From an uncultured bacterium (GTDB taxonomy: Bacteria > Bacillota > Clostridia > Oscillospirales > Acutalibacteraceae), in assembly GCA_945949625.1 (NCBI GenBank), contig CAMFFI010000067.1, positions 1 through 6,326 on the forward strand: a stretch of 6,326 bases of DNA, given 5' to 3'. Of the stretch, positions 1 to 5,800 are shown one piece after another; within the stretch, counting starts at the first letter, position 1; each line of letters opens with the position of its first letter. Both the position numbers and the translations under genes were made by a program. The notes beneath the pieces are model-generated. The model saw only the letters and a list, made by a program, of their open reading frames with translations, was not told the DNA's origin and made no database searches.

Positions 1-404
1 ACTACGTTGCAAAGCCCTTCTCCCCCAGCGAGCTTCTTGCAAGAGTTGATTCACTTTACAGACGTGTGTCGCTGGCACAGGCACATTCGGAAAGCAACTT
101 TAAGGAAGAGCTTAAATCGGGCGAGTTTACCCTTAACCTCAGAAACCGTGCTTTAACAAAAAACGGCAAGGTAATCGACCTTACACAGGTTGAATTTCAG
201 ATTATGGAGTACTTCTTCTCCAATCCCGGTGTTGCCCTTGACAGAACCGATATACTTAACCACGTATGGGGCGACGCTTATGTGGGTGAGGAAAAAATCG
301 TTGACGTAAATATAAGACGTCTTAGAATGAAGGTTGAGGACGAACCGTCAAACCCAAAATATATTATTACAGTTTGGGGACTTGGCTATAAGTGGGACGC
401 TTAA
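1..404 (+). CDS. OmpR/PhoB-family DNA-binding response regulator, 3' part (5' end outside window)
   Basis: The reading frame is open from base 3, so the gene enters from upstream. The first visible residues, YVAKPF, are the end of a receiver domain; the lysine codon at 12-14 is the conserved Lys before the cis-Pro that helps read the phosphorylated Asp. The phospho-acceptor Asp itself lies outside the window. After a linker (about bases 66-120) comes a complete winged-helix DNA-binding domain. It carries the 'LTQVEFQIMEYF' start, the 'VWGDAY...VDVNIRRLRMKVED' recognition-helix region and a C-terminal 'TVWGLGYKW' wing. It should act as a cytoplasmic transcription factor phosphorylated by the kinase encoded 37 bases downstream. 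The GTG at 66 is an internal Val codon, not a start, because the receiver domain reads straight through it. The family is clear; the regulon and symbol (WalR-, PhoP- and VanR-like members look alike here) cannot be settled. Confidence 0.93.
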   Translation, partial: YVAKPFSPSELLARVDSLYRRVSLAQAHSESNFKEELKSGEFTLNLRNRALTKNGKVIDLTQVEFQIMEYFFSNPGVALDRTDILNHVWGDAYVGEEKIVDVNIRRLRMKVEDEPSNPKYIITVWGLGYKWDA

Positions 405-427
405 ATTTTGTCCCTTTAAAATTTTTT

Positions 428-433
428 AGGAGG
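428..433 (+). promoter_or_regulatory. Ribosome binding site that sets the TTG start of the histidine kinase
   Basis: A perfect AGGAGG ends 8 bases before TTG 442. No ATG or GTG is suitably placed, and the first in-frame ATG (481) falls at the edge of the first membrane segment, 47 bases away. This fixes the TTG as the likely start. Confidence 0.85.
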
Positions 434-441
434 CGGCACAT

Positions 442-1923
442 TTGTTTAAGAACTTTACAAAGGGCATTACAAAACGCTGGATGCTTAACAACGTAAGCGT
501 TATAGTTACAATTGTAATACTGCTTGTTATAAGTTCAATTTTTGCTGTTTCCTATTTATACGGCAACAGCGTAAGTCAGGTTGTATCCTCTGCAAGCAAC
601 GAGCTTACCGCTGTTTTTCCCAATCATAAAACAGAAAATTCCAACAGCTTTATAACCACCTCGCGAAGTTACGTTGAAAATTTTGCCTACAAAGAAAAAA
701 TGGAGGTTATGGTTATTAATTCCAACGGCAGAGTTATGATGACTTCCACAGGCTTCACACCTGATGAAGAGCAGGAAATGCCTGATTTTGAACAGGCTGT
801 CAGCAGCTCCGAGGGCTTCGGAGAATGGAGCGGAAATCTTAATACGGGAGAAAACGTAACGGCGCATACTCAGATTATCACCAATCAAAGCGGTACCTGC
901 GTAGGTGCAATACGCTATGTTTCGTCACTTGAGATTGTAAACGAAAAAGTGTTTACTTTTTCAATAATAATAATTTTCGCAGGACTTTTGATTATCGCCC
1001 TTGTTGTAATATCCGGAAGTTACTTTATACGCTCAATTGTCAAGCCTGTCCGTGAGCTTTCAGCCACAGCTAAAAAAATTGCTCAGGGCGATTTTTCTTC
1101 AACAATAGACAAGCAATATGACGATGAAATCGGCGAGCTTTGCGATGCGGTAAAGGATATGGCGGCCGATTTACAGGCGGCCGACCAGATGAAAAACGAT
1201 TTTATTTCCCGTGTTTCCCACGAGCTGAGAACTCCGCTGACAGCCATTAAAGGCTGGGCTGAAACTATGCAGCTTAACGAAGAGGGTAAAATCGACAGAA
1301 AAACATTTGAAAAAGGAATGAACGTTATTATCAAGGAGTCGGGACGTCTTACAAGCATTGTTGAAGAATTGCTTGACTTCAGCCGTCTGCAAAGCGGAAG
1401 AATGGTTCTTATGTGCGAAAAGCTGGACATTCTTGCGGAGCTTGACGAAACGGTTTATATGCTTAAAGAACGTGCTTTAACAGAGGGAAAACATCTTCTT
1501 TATGATGAGCCTGAAACAGTATATCCCCCTGTTTACGGCGACAGAAACCGACTCAAACAAGTATTTTTAAACATTATAGACAACGCTTTAAAATACACGC
1601 CGGAAGGCGGAGTTGTAGCAATTCAGGTAATATATGACGCAAAAAAAGAGCCTGATAAAATTAAAGTAATTATAACCGATACAGGCTGCGGAATTGCTCC
1701 GGAGGACTTACCTAAGGTTAAGGAAAAATTTTACAAGGCTAATCAAAAGGTAAACGGCTCAGGAATAGGTCTTGCTGTTGCCGATGAAATTATGAATCTG
1801 CACAACGGCTCTCTTGATATTGAAAGCGGCGAAGGTGTAGGCACTACCGTTACGCTCACCTTCCCTGTTTACAAAGAGGGCGAACTGCCTGCATTGCAAC
1901 AGCCTGAAATTATAAAGATATAA
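442..1923 (+). CDS. Membrane-bound sensor histidine kinase with HAMP domain
   Basis: A complete 493-residue kinase, partner of the response regulator just upstream (37-base gap, surely one operon). Order of parts: a short basic N-terminus; membrane segment about 17-39; an extracytoplasmic sensor region of about 130 residues (40-170); a second membrane segment about 171-195; HAMP linker about 196-249 (SIVKPVREL); HisKA dimerisation domain with the phospho-acceptor His260 in 'SHELRTPLTAIKGW'; and a HATPase_c domain. The ATPase domain shows the N box (N377, N381), the G1 box (DTGCG, D413), an F-box-like 'KEKFYKA', the G2 box (GSGIGL, 439-444) and a late 'GVGTT'. All key catalytic residues are present. 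There is no cytoplasmic PAS domain, unlike classical WalK. The sensor region contains 'VMVINSNGRVMM', which resembles PAS/Cache-like (PDC) folds, but that is only a guess and the ligand is unknown. It starts at TTG behind a perfect AGGAGG. Confidence 0.95.
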   Translation: MFKNFTKGITKRWMLNNVSVIVTIVILLVISSIFAVSYLYGNSVSQVVSSASNELTAVFPNHKTENSNSFITTSRSYVENFAYKEKMEVMVINSNGRVMMTSTGFTPDEEQEMPDFEQAVSSSEGFGEWSGNLNTGENVTAHTQIITNQSGTCVGAIRYVSSLEIVNEKVFTFSIIIIFAGLLIIALVVISGSYFIRSIVKPVRELSATAKKIAQGDFSSTIDKQYDDEIGELCDAVKDMAADLQAADQMKNDFISRVSHELRTPLTAIKGWAETMQLNEEGKIDRKTFEKGMNVIIKESGRLTSIVEELLDFSRLQSGRMVLMCEKLDILAELDETVYMLKERALTEGKHLLYDEPETVYPPVYGDRNRLKQVFLNIIDNALKYTPEGGVVAIQVIYDAKKEPDKIKVIITDTGCGIAPEDLPKVKEKFYKANQKVNGSGIGLAVADEIMNLHNGSLDIESGEGVGTTVTLTFPVYKEGELPALQQPEIIKI

Positions 1924-2024
1924 AACTGAGCATATATTGAACATATTGTTACAAATGAATATTGACAATCACACTTATAAAGGTTAAAAATATATTAAAC
2001 TAAAGAATTGTGGAAGGTACGGAT
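1924..2024 (+). promoter_or_regulatory. Intergenic region with candidate sigma-A promoter for the DUF1385 gene
   Basis: This 101-base AT-rich gap separates the kinase stop from the DUF1385 start. It has a perfect -35 hexamer TTGACA at 1962-1967 and, 17 bases later, a -10-like TAAAAA at 1985-1990 (4 of 6 to TATAAT). A transcript would begin near 1997 and have a short leader. Upstream of the -35 there are three TATTG copies, at 1935-1939, 1944-1948 and 1960-1964, the last touching the -35 box. A small TTGT-T-ACAA dyad lies at 1946-1954. I see no rho-independent terminator for the kinase here, so read-through is possible. Confidence 0.45.
2012..2017 (+). promoter_or_regulatory. Ribosome binding site of the DUF1385 gene
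   Basis: GGAAGG ends 7 bases before ATG 2025. This favours that ATG over the in-frame GTG at 2010, which overlaps the site itself and so cannot use it. Confidence 0.75.
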
Positions 2025-3014
2025 ATGGCAAAATGCAATACTAAAAAAATCACTTCAATCGGCGGAAGCGCTTTGATTGAAGGAATAATGATGAGAGGTC
2101 CGAAAAGGACTACCGTCGCAGTAAGAACAGGCGAAAACGAAATTTACACAGAGGATATAAAAATTACTACAATCCCAGAAAAATGCAAGGCTTTTAAGCT
2201 TCCGTTTTTAAGAGGAATTGCAGGACTTATTGATTCAATGCGGCTAAGCTACAAATCACTTATGCTTTCTGCCAACAAGGCTATTGAAGCAGGTGAAATT
2301 GAGGAAGAAGAGCCCGGCAAATTTGAAAAATGGATAGATGAAAAATTCGGCGATAAATTCATGAAGGTGCTGATGGTTTTATCGTCAATATTAGGCGTGG
2401 CTTTGGCTGTTGCACTGTTCTTCTTTTTGCCTACGTTTTTATTTGACTTAACCTCCAAGATTGTTCCTGCTTTTCAGGGAACTTCCCCCGATGTAGTATT
2501 TTTTAAATCGGTTTTTGAGGGAATTTTAAAAATTGTCTTATTTTTGGTTTACATAGTTATTTGCTCTCAGATGACAGAAATGAAGAGAGTTTTTATGTAC
2601 CACGGTGCAGAGCATAAAACAATTTTCTGCTATGAAAATGAAGAAGAGATGACTGTTGAAAATGTAAAAAAGCAAAGCCGTTTTCACCCAAGGTGCGGTA
2701 CAAGCTTTATGGTATTAATGCTTATTTTAGGTATAGTAATAGGTCTTTTCGTTCCTGTTGCGCCTTTTGGAATTTCTGCATTACGACCTGTAATTAAAAT
2801 TCTCCTTTTGCCGCTTACCTGCGGAATAGGCTATGAGCTTATTAAAATCTGCGGAAAACACGACAACGTCTTTACAAGGATAATTGCGGCTCCCGGTCTT
2901 TGGGCGCAAAGAATTACAACAAAAGAGCCTGACGAAAAAATGTGTGAGGTTGCAATCAAAGCAATGAAAGCAGTAATTCCCGACGACGGCACGGATATTG
3001 TAAATGTAAAATAA
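2025..3014 (+). CDS. DUF1385 / YqhQ-family integral membrane protein, function unknown
   Basis: A complete 329-residue protein recognised as DUF1385 (YqhQ in Bacillus subtilis). The family has been labelled a predicted metal-dependent enzyme, but I know of no demonstrated reaction. Family signatures seen: 'GGSALIEGIMMRGP' (13-26), 'YHGAEHKT' (192-199), 'HPRCGTSF' (221-228) and 'GLWAQRITTKEPDE' (291-304). Hydrophobic segments lie at about 113-140, 162-180, 228-247 and 254-272, giving about four membrane spans. A very acidic patch (91-97) precedes the first. The HGAEHK and HPRC motifs share the loop between spans 2 and 3, where H193, E196, H197, H221 and C224 could bind a metal; that is inference. 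The start at 2025 is chosen for its GGAAGG site. The gene is followed after 54 bases by prmC, a common neighbour of this family in Firmicutes. The family call is firm; the function is unknown. Confidence 0.93.
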   Translation: MAKCNTKKITSIGGSALIEGIMMRGPKRTTVAVRTGENEIYTEDIKITTIPEKCKAFKLPFLRGIAGLIDSMRLSYKSLMLSANKAIEAGEIEEEEPGKFEKWIDEKFGDKFMKVLMVLSSILGVALAVALFFFLPTFLFDLTSKIVPAFQGTSPDVVFFKSVFEGILKIVLFLVYIVICSQMTEMKRVFMYHGAEHKTIFCYENEEEMTVENVKKQSRFHPRCGTSFMVLMLILGIVIGLFVPVAPFGISALRPVIKILLLPLTCGIGYELIKICGKHDNVFTRIIAAPGLWAQRITTKEPDEKMCEVAIKAMKAVIPDDGTDIVNVK

Positions 3015-3052
3015 TCAAAACCATTAACCGCTGCTTTTCTCAGGGAGTACTG

Positions 3053-3060
3053 AAAGGGTG
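3053..3060 (+). promoter_or_regulatory. Ribosome binding site that sets the TTG start of prmC
   Basis: AAAGGGTG ends 8 bases before TTG 3069. A TGA in the prmC frame at 3051-3053 closes the frame just upstream, and there is no ATG or GTG near the right place, so TTG 3069 is essentially forced. Confidence 0.75.
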
Positions 3061-3068
3061 TATATTGC

Positions 3069-3914
3069 TTGACAGTAGAAGAACTTTACAAAAAAGCTAA
3101 AAATGAACTAAAAAAGGCGGGAATTGAAGATCCCGCCTTTGATGCTTTATGCCTTATACAAAAGGTTTTCTCCTTTGACCGTGCAAGGCTCATAGCATAC
3201 GGCAATACTCAGGCAAAGCAAGATGATGAAAAATTGTTTCTTTCATATGTAAGCCGAAGAGCAGAATTTGAACCGCTGCAGTATATTTTAGGCAGTTGGA
3301 GCTTTATGGGATATGATTTTAATGTGGGCGAAGGTGTGCTTATTCCAAGAGAGGACACAAGCGAGGTTGTAAGCCTTTGCATTGAAAAAGCAAGAACTGT
3401 TGAAAGCCCTAAAATCTTAGATTTATGCTCCGGCAGCGGAGCAATAGCCGTATTACTGTCAAAGGAAATCAAAAATGCAGATGTGACTGCCGTTGAAAAA
3501 TCAGAAAAGGCTTTTTCCTATTTATCGGAAAACATCCGACTTAATAATGCTGCTGTCAAAGCGATTTGCGGCGATATTTTTAAGTGTATGAACGATTTTA
3601 AAGACGAAAGCTTTGATATTATAGTTTCCAATCCGCCGTATATAAAAAGCGGCGAGCTTGATTCGTTACAAAAAGAGGTTCAAAGGGAGCCTGCTCTTGC
3701 CCTTGACGGCGGAGCCGACGGATATGATTTTTACCGTTTTATTATTTCAAACTGGACTCAAAAACTAAAGCCAAAGGGCAGTATGGCATTTGAATTAGGC
3801 GAAAATCAGTTCGATACCGTAAAAGAATTAATGAAAGCCGAGAAATTCACAGATTTTGAAGAAAAAATAGATTTAGGTAACACTCAAAGGGCAATAATCG
3901 GGACTTTGCGCTAA
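3069..3914 (+). CDS. prmC: Peptide chain release factor N5-glutamine methyltransferase PrmC (HemK)
   Basis: A complete 281-residue cytoplasmic enzyme of usual family length. PrmC uses S-adenosylmethionine to methylate the side-chain amide of the Gln in the GGQ motif of release factors RF1 and RF2, which speeds peptide release. Residues 1-75 match the helical N-terminal domain that grips the release factor (start 'MTVEELYKKAKNELKKAGI', then 'EPLQYILG'). Next come 'GVLIPREDT' (89-97; the family more often has PRxET, so E-to-D here is conservative) and the SAM-binding motif I 'ILDLCSGSGAIAV' (116-128). The catalytic NPPY at 188-191 is the signature of amino-group and amide methyltransferases. 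It starts at TTG 3069. It lies 54 bases behind the DUF1385 gene and is probably co-transcribed with it. The usual Firmicutes partner prfA (RF1) is not next to it; recA follows instead, from its own promoter. Confidence 0.96.
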   Translation: MTVEELYKKAKNELKKAGIEDPAFDALCLIQKVFSFDRARLIAYGNTQAKQDDEKLFLSYVSRRAEFEPLQYILGSWSFMGYDFNVGEGVLIPREDTSEVVSLCIEKARTVESPKILDLCSGSGAIAVLLSKEIKNADVTAVEKSEKAFSYLSENIRLNNAAVKAICGDIFKCMNDFKDESFDIIVSNPPYIKSGELDSLQKEVQREPALALDGGADGYDFYRFIISNWTQKLKPKGSMAFELGENQFDTVKELMKAEKFTDFEEKIDLGNTQRAIIGTLR

Positions 3915-3952
3915 AAATAGAAATTTTGTTCGATTTTTTTAACTATAAATTA

Positions 3953-3981
3953 TTGCTTTTTTCTTGCCGATAATTTATAAT
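3953..3981 (+). promoter_or_regulatory. Candidate sigma-A promoter P1 of the recA operon
   Basis: TTGCTT (3953-3958), a 17-base spacer and a perfect TATAAT (3976-3981) make this the best promoter in the window. Transcription would start near 3988, about 90 bases before the recA ATG. It lies between the prmC stop and recA, so recA-recX-rimO can be expressed independently of prmC. Confidence 0.65.
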
Positions 3982-3992
3982 ATTATCATAAT
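3964..3992 (+). promoter_or_regulatory. Candidate overlapping promoter P2 of the recA operon
   Basis: TTGCCG (3964-3969), a 17-base spacer and CATAAT (3987-3992) form a second good match that overlaps P1, offset by 11 bases. The start point would be near 3999, inside the TTAATAC inverted repeat. Only one of the two may be used; start-site mapping would tell. Confidence 0.45.
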
Positions 3993-3995
3993 ATA

Positions 3996-4016
3996 TTAAT
4001 ACTGATATGGTATTAA
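3996..4016. repeat. Perfect inverted repeat TTAATAC-N7-GTATTAA at the recA transcription start
   Basis: Two perfect 7-base arms (3996-4002 and 4010-4016) are separated by TGATATG. The dyad sits just past both -10 candidates, where a repressor would block initiation. It could instead be a weak hairpin in the mRNA leader. It does not match the Bacillus LexA box. The repeat is directly visible; the operator role is inference. Confidence 0.7.
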
Positions 4017-4019
4017 AAC

Positions 4020-4031
4020 TGTGAAGTCACA
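4020..4031. repeat. Short inverted repeat TGTGA-AG-TCACA in the recA leader
   Basis: Two perfect 5-base arms with a 2-base centre lie 4 bases after the TTAATAC dyad. The half-sites look like those of CRP, but the spacing (2, not 6) is wrong for CRP. Function unknown; chance is possible. Confidence 0.45.
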
Positions 4032-4041
4032 ATCAAAAAAT

Positions 4042-4051
4042 CCCATATGGG
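4042..4051. repeat. Perfect palindrome CCCATATGGG in the recA leader
   Basis: A perfect 10-base palindrome lies 28 bases before the recA start and 14 bases before its Shine-Dalgarno site. As RNA it would have no loop unless it opens in the middle, so a DNA role or chance is more likely. It also contains an ATG (4047) in the recA frame. Confidence 0.45.
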
Positions 4052-4065
4052 TATTAGTAAGGTAC

Positions 4066-4070
4066 GGAGG
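4066..4070 (+). promoter_or_regulatory. Ribosome binding site that sets the recA start
   Basis: GGAGG ends 9 bases before ATG 4080. Two other in-frame ATGs fit worse: 4074 is only 3 bases from the site, and 4047 lies upstream of it. The protein from 4080 begins MAVDKNKALE, which matches the normal RecA N-terminus. Confidence 0.85.
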
Positions 4071-4079
4071 TATATGAAT

Positions 4080-5189
4080 ATGGCAGTAGATAAAAATAAA
4101 GCTTTGGAAACCGCTTTAAGTCAGATTGAAAAACAATTCGGCAAGGGTGCGGTTATGCGTTTGGGACAAAATACTTCAATGAACGTAAGCCACATTTCAA
4201 CAGGTTCTCTCTCCCTTGATATTGCGTTGGGAATCGGCGGACTTCCGAGAGGAAGAATTGTTGAAATTTTCGGACCTGAATCCTCAGGTAAAACCACACT
4301 TTCACTTCACTGTATTGCAGAGGGACAGAAAAACGGCGGAAATGTTGCATTTATTGACGTTGAACACGCTCTTGACCCTACATATGCAGCAGCATTAGGC
4401 GTAGATGTTGACTCACTTCTTGTTTCACAGCCGGATACGGGAGAGGACGCTTTGGAAATTGCCGAGGCGCTTATCCGCAGCGGCGCCATTGACGTTATTG
4501 TAATCGACTCCGTTGCCGCTCTTGTTCCGAAAGCAGAAATAGAGGGCGAAATGGGCGACAGCCATGTGGGACTTCACGCGCGTCTTATGTCACAGGCATT
4601 AAGAAAGCTTGCCGGCGCAATTTCAAAATCCAACTGTGTTGCAATTTTTATCAACCAGCTTCGTGAAAAAGTAGGCGTAGTTTACGGAAATCCCGAGGTT
4701 ACCACAGGAGGACGTGCATTAAAGTTTTACAGCTCAGTAAGAATTGATATAAGACGTGTTGAAACAATTAAAGTAAACGGTGAAATGATTGGTTCACGCA
4801 CAAAGGCAAAGGTTGTTAAAAACAAAATGGCGCCTCCTTTCAGAGAGGCTGAGTTTGACATTATGTACGGTGAGGGAATTTCAAGAATAGGAGAATTGCT
4901 TGACCTTGCCGTAAGCGCTGATATTGTTCAAAAAGCAGGCGCTTGGTTCAGCTACAACGGCACAAGACTGGGTCAGGGCAGAGATAAAGTTAAGGAGCTT
5001 TTGAAAGAAAACACCGAGCTTGCAAATGAAATTGAAGCAGAGCTTATGAAAAACCTTGATAAGCTTCAGAAAAAGCCAAAGGCTAAAAAGTCAGCCACAG
5101 TTAAGCCTGCCGCTGAACCGGCTGAAAACAAAACAACTCAAACCGATGACAAAGCGTCAAAGAAAATCGACGTTTTGGTTGAAGACTGA
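4080..5189 (+). CDS. recA: Recombinase RecA
   Basis: A complete 369-residue RecA, the ATP-dependent strand-exchange protein of homologous recombination and the co-protease that triggers LexA cleavage in the SOS response. Seen from the N-terminus: the polymerisation helix (about 1-30, 'ALSQIEKQFGKGAVMRLG'); Walker A GPESSGKT (65-72); the catalytic Glu95 in 'FIDVEHALDP'; Walker B 'VIVIDS' (139-144); the 'INQLREKVGV' switch region with Q193; loop L2 'YGNPEVTTGGRALKFY' (202-217); and the C-terminal domain 'GAWFSYNGTRLGQGR' (287-301). All catalytic residues are intact. The tail after 330 is rich in Lys, Ala and Thr (KKPKAKK), with a net positive charge and a short acidic end (DVLVED). Most RecA tails are acidic, and in E. 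coli that tail restrains activity. The stop codon shares one base with the recX start. The start at 4080 rests on GGAGG spacing and family alignment. Confidence 0.98.
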   Translation: MAVDKNKALETALSQIEKQFGKGAVMRLGQNTSMNVSHISTGSLSLDIALGIGGLPRGRIVEIFGPESSGKTTLSLHCIAEGQKNGGNVAFIDVEHALDPTYAAALGVDVDSLLVSQPDTGEDALEIAEALIRSGAIDVIVIDSVAALVPKAEIEGEMGDSHVGLHARLMSQALRKLAGAISKSNCVAIFINQLREKVGVVYGNPEVTTGGRALKFYSSVRIDIRRVETIKVNGEMIGSRTKAKVVKNKMAPPFREAEFDIMYGEGISRIGELLDLAVSADIVQKAGAWFSYNGTRLGQGRDKVKELLKENTELANEIEAELMKNLDKLQKKPKAKKSATVKPAAEPAENKTTQTDDKASKKIDVLVED

Positions 5190-5800
5190 TGACTATAACA
5201 CAAATAAAACAATGCCGCAAGTATCTTTCCGCCATATATATTGACGGAGAACTTGCGGTAAAGCTTGATACAAGAACAGTTCTGGAAAATGGACTCAGCG
5301 TCGGCGATATAATTGACGATGAGCAGTTAAGAGAGTATATAGAGCTTTCAAATGAACGCAGAGCAAAGGAAAAGGCGTTGTGGCTTATTTCCCACAGGGA
5401 CCATTCAAAAAAAGAGCTGATTGAAAAAATCTCAAGAACTGCCGATAAAGCTTCGGCACAGGCTGCCGCTGATCGTATGGAAGAATTAGGACTTGTAAAT
5501 GATGAAAAATTTGCACGCCGCTATGCACAGGAGCTTATTGATGTTAAGCATCTTTCAAAAACCGGTGTAAAATACAAGCTTTTGCAAAAAGGCATTGATA
5601 AAGATTTAATTGATGAAATCTTGGAAGAAACAGAAATTGACCCCAGAGAACACATAAGAGCTGTTATTGAAAAAAAGTATATAAAGGTTATTTCCGATGA
5701 AAAAGGAAAAAGGCGCTGTGTAGCGGCTTTGCAGAGAATGGGCTACGGCTACTCTGACATAAACTGTGTTTTAAGGGAATATATTGAGGATGAGTACTGA
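5189..5800 (+). CDS. recX: Regulatory protein RecX
   Basis: A complete 203-residue cytoplasmic RecX. RecX binds in the groove of RecA filaments and modulates, usually inhibits, their growth and ATPase activity. The N-terminal about 55 residues form the beta-rich extension of Firmicutes members ('YLSAIYIDGELAVKL'). Three-helix modules follow: module 1 at about 57-115 holds the family signature 'ALWLISHRDHSKKEL' and 'MEELGLVNDEKFARRYAQE', and modules 2 and 3 run to about 150 and 200. The ATG overlaps the recA stop in TGATG. No strong Shine-Dalgarno precedes it; GGTTGAAG is at best weak, so translation probably depends on ribosomes finishing recA. That arrangement would hold RecX below RecA levels, a known need since excess RecX is harmful. 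The gene ends in a second TGATG shared with rimO. Confidence 0.95.
   Translation: MTITQIKQCRKYLSAIYIDGELAVKLDTRTVLENGLSVGDIIDDEQLREYIELSNERRAKEKALWLISHRDHSKKELIEKISRTADKASAQAAADRMEELGLVNDEKFARRYAQELIDVKHLSKTGVKYKLLQKGIDKDLIDEILEETEIDPREHIRAVIEKKYIKVISDEKGKRRCVAALQRMGYGYSDINCVLREYIEDEY
5786..5790 (+). promoter_or_regulatory. Ribosome binding site of rimO inside the end of recX
   Basis: GAGGA ends 9 bases before ATG 5800, within the last recX codons. With the TGATG overlap it allows both re-initiation and fresh loading, so rimO should be less dependent on coupling than recX. Confidence 0.6.

Noticed and set aside
403..424. Inverted repeat AAATTTT / AAAATTT between regulator and kinase, as a terminator or attenuator
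   Set aside because: The stem is only A and T pairs with an 8-base loop and few following T's; too weak to call, and it would split an obvious two-gene operon.
556..888. Open frame of 110 codons on the minus strand inside the kinase gene
   Set aside because: It lies wholly opposite a clear sensor kinase, resembles no family I know, and has no convincing ribosome site.
1083..1430. Open frame of 115 codons on the minus strand, opposite the HAMP/HisKA region
   Set aside because: A Ser-rich shadow translation of a strongly conserved coding region; it shows no domain.
2010..2024. GTG start at 2010 for the DUF1385 gene
   Set aside because: It overlaps the GGAAGG site that serves ATG 2025 and has no site of its own; the family N-terminus fits 2025.
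3015..3068. Possible hairpin in the prmC leader (TCAG ... CTGA, 3040-3053) hiding the ribosome site
   Set aside because: Only four perfect pairs (3040-3043 with 3050-3053), with the site mostly outside the stem; not enough for a regulatory claim or a riboswitch.
3913..3940. AAAAAT / ATTTTT with a T run after prmC, as a rho-independent terminator
   Set aside because: No G-C pairs in the stem and a 14-base loop; the T run may help termination, but the hairpin is not supportable.
4020..4031. TGTGA/TCACA as a CRP site
   Set aside because: CRP half-sites need a 6-base spacer; here it is 2. CRP control of recA is also not expected in this group.
4047..4079. ATG 4047 as the start of recA
   Set aside because: It would add 11 residues not seen in RecA proteins, sits in the CCCATATGGG palindrome, and lacks a ribosome site; GGAGG points to 4080.
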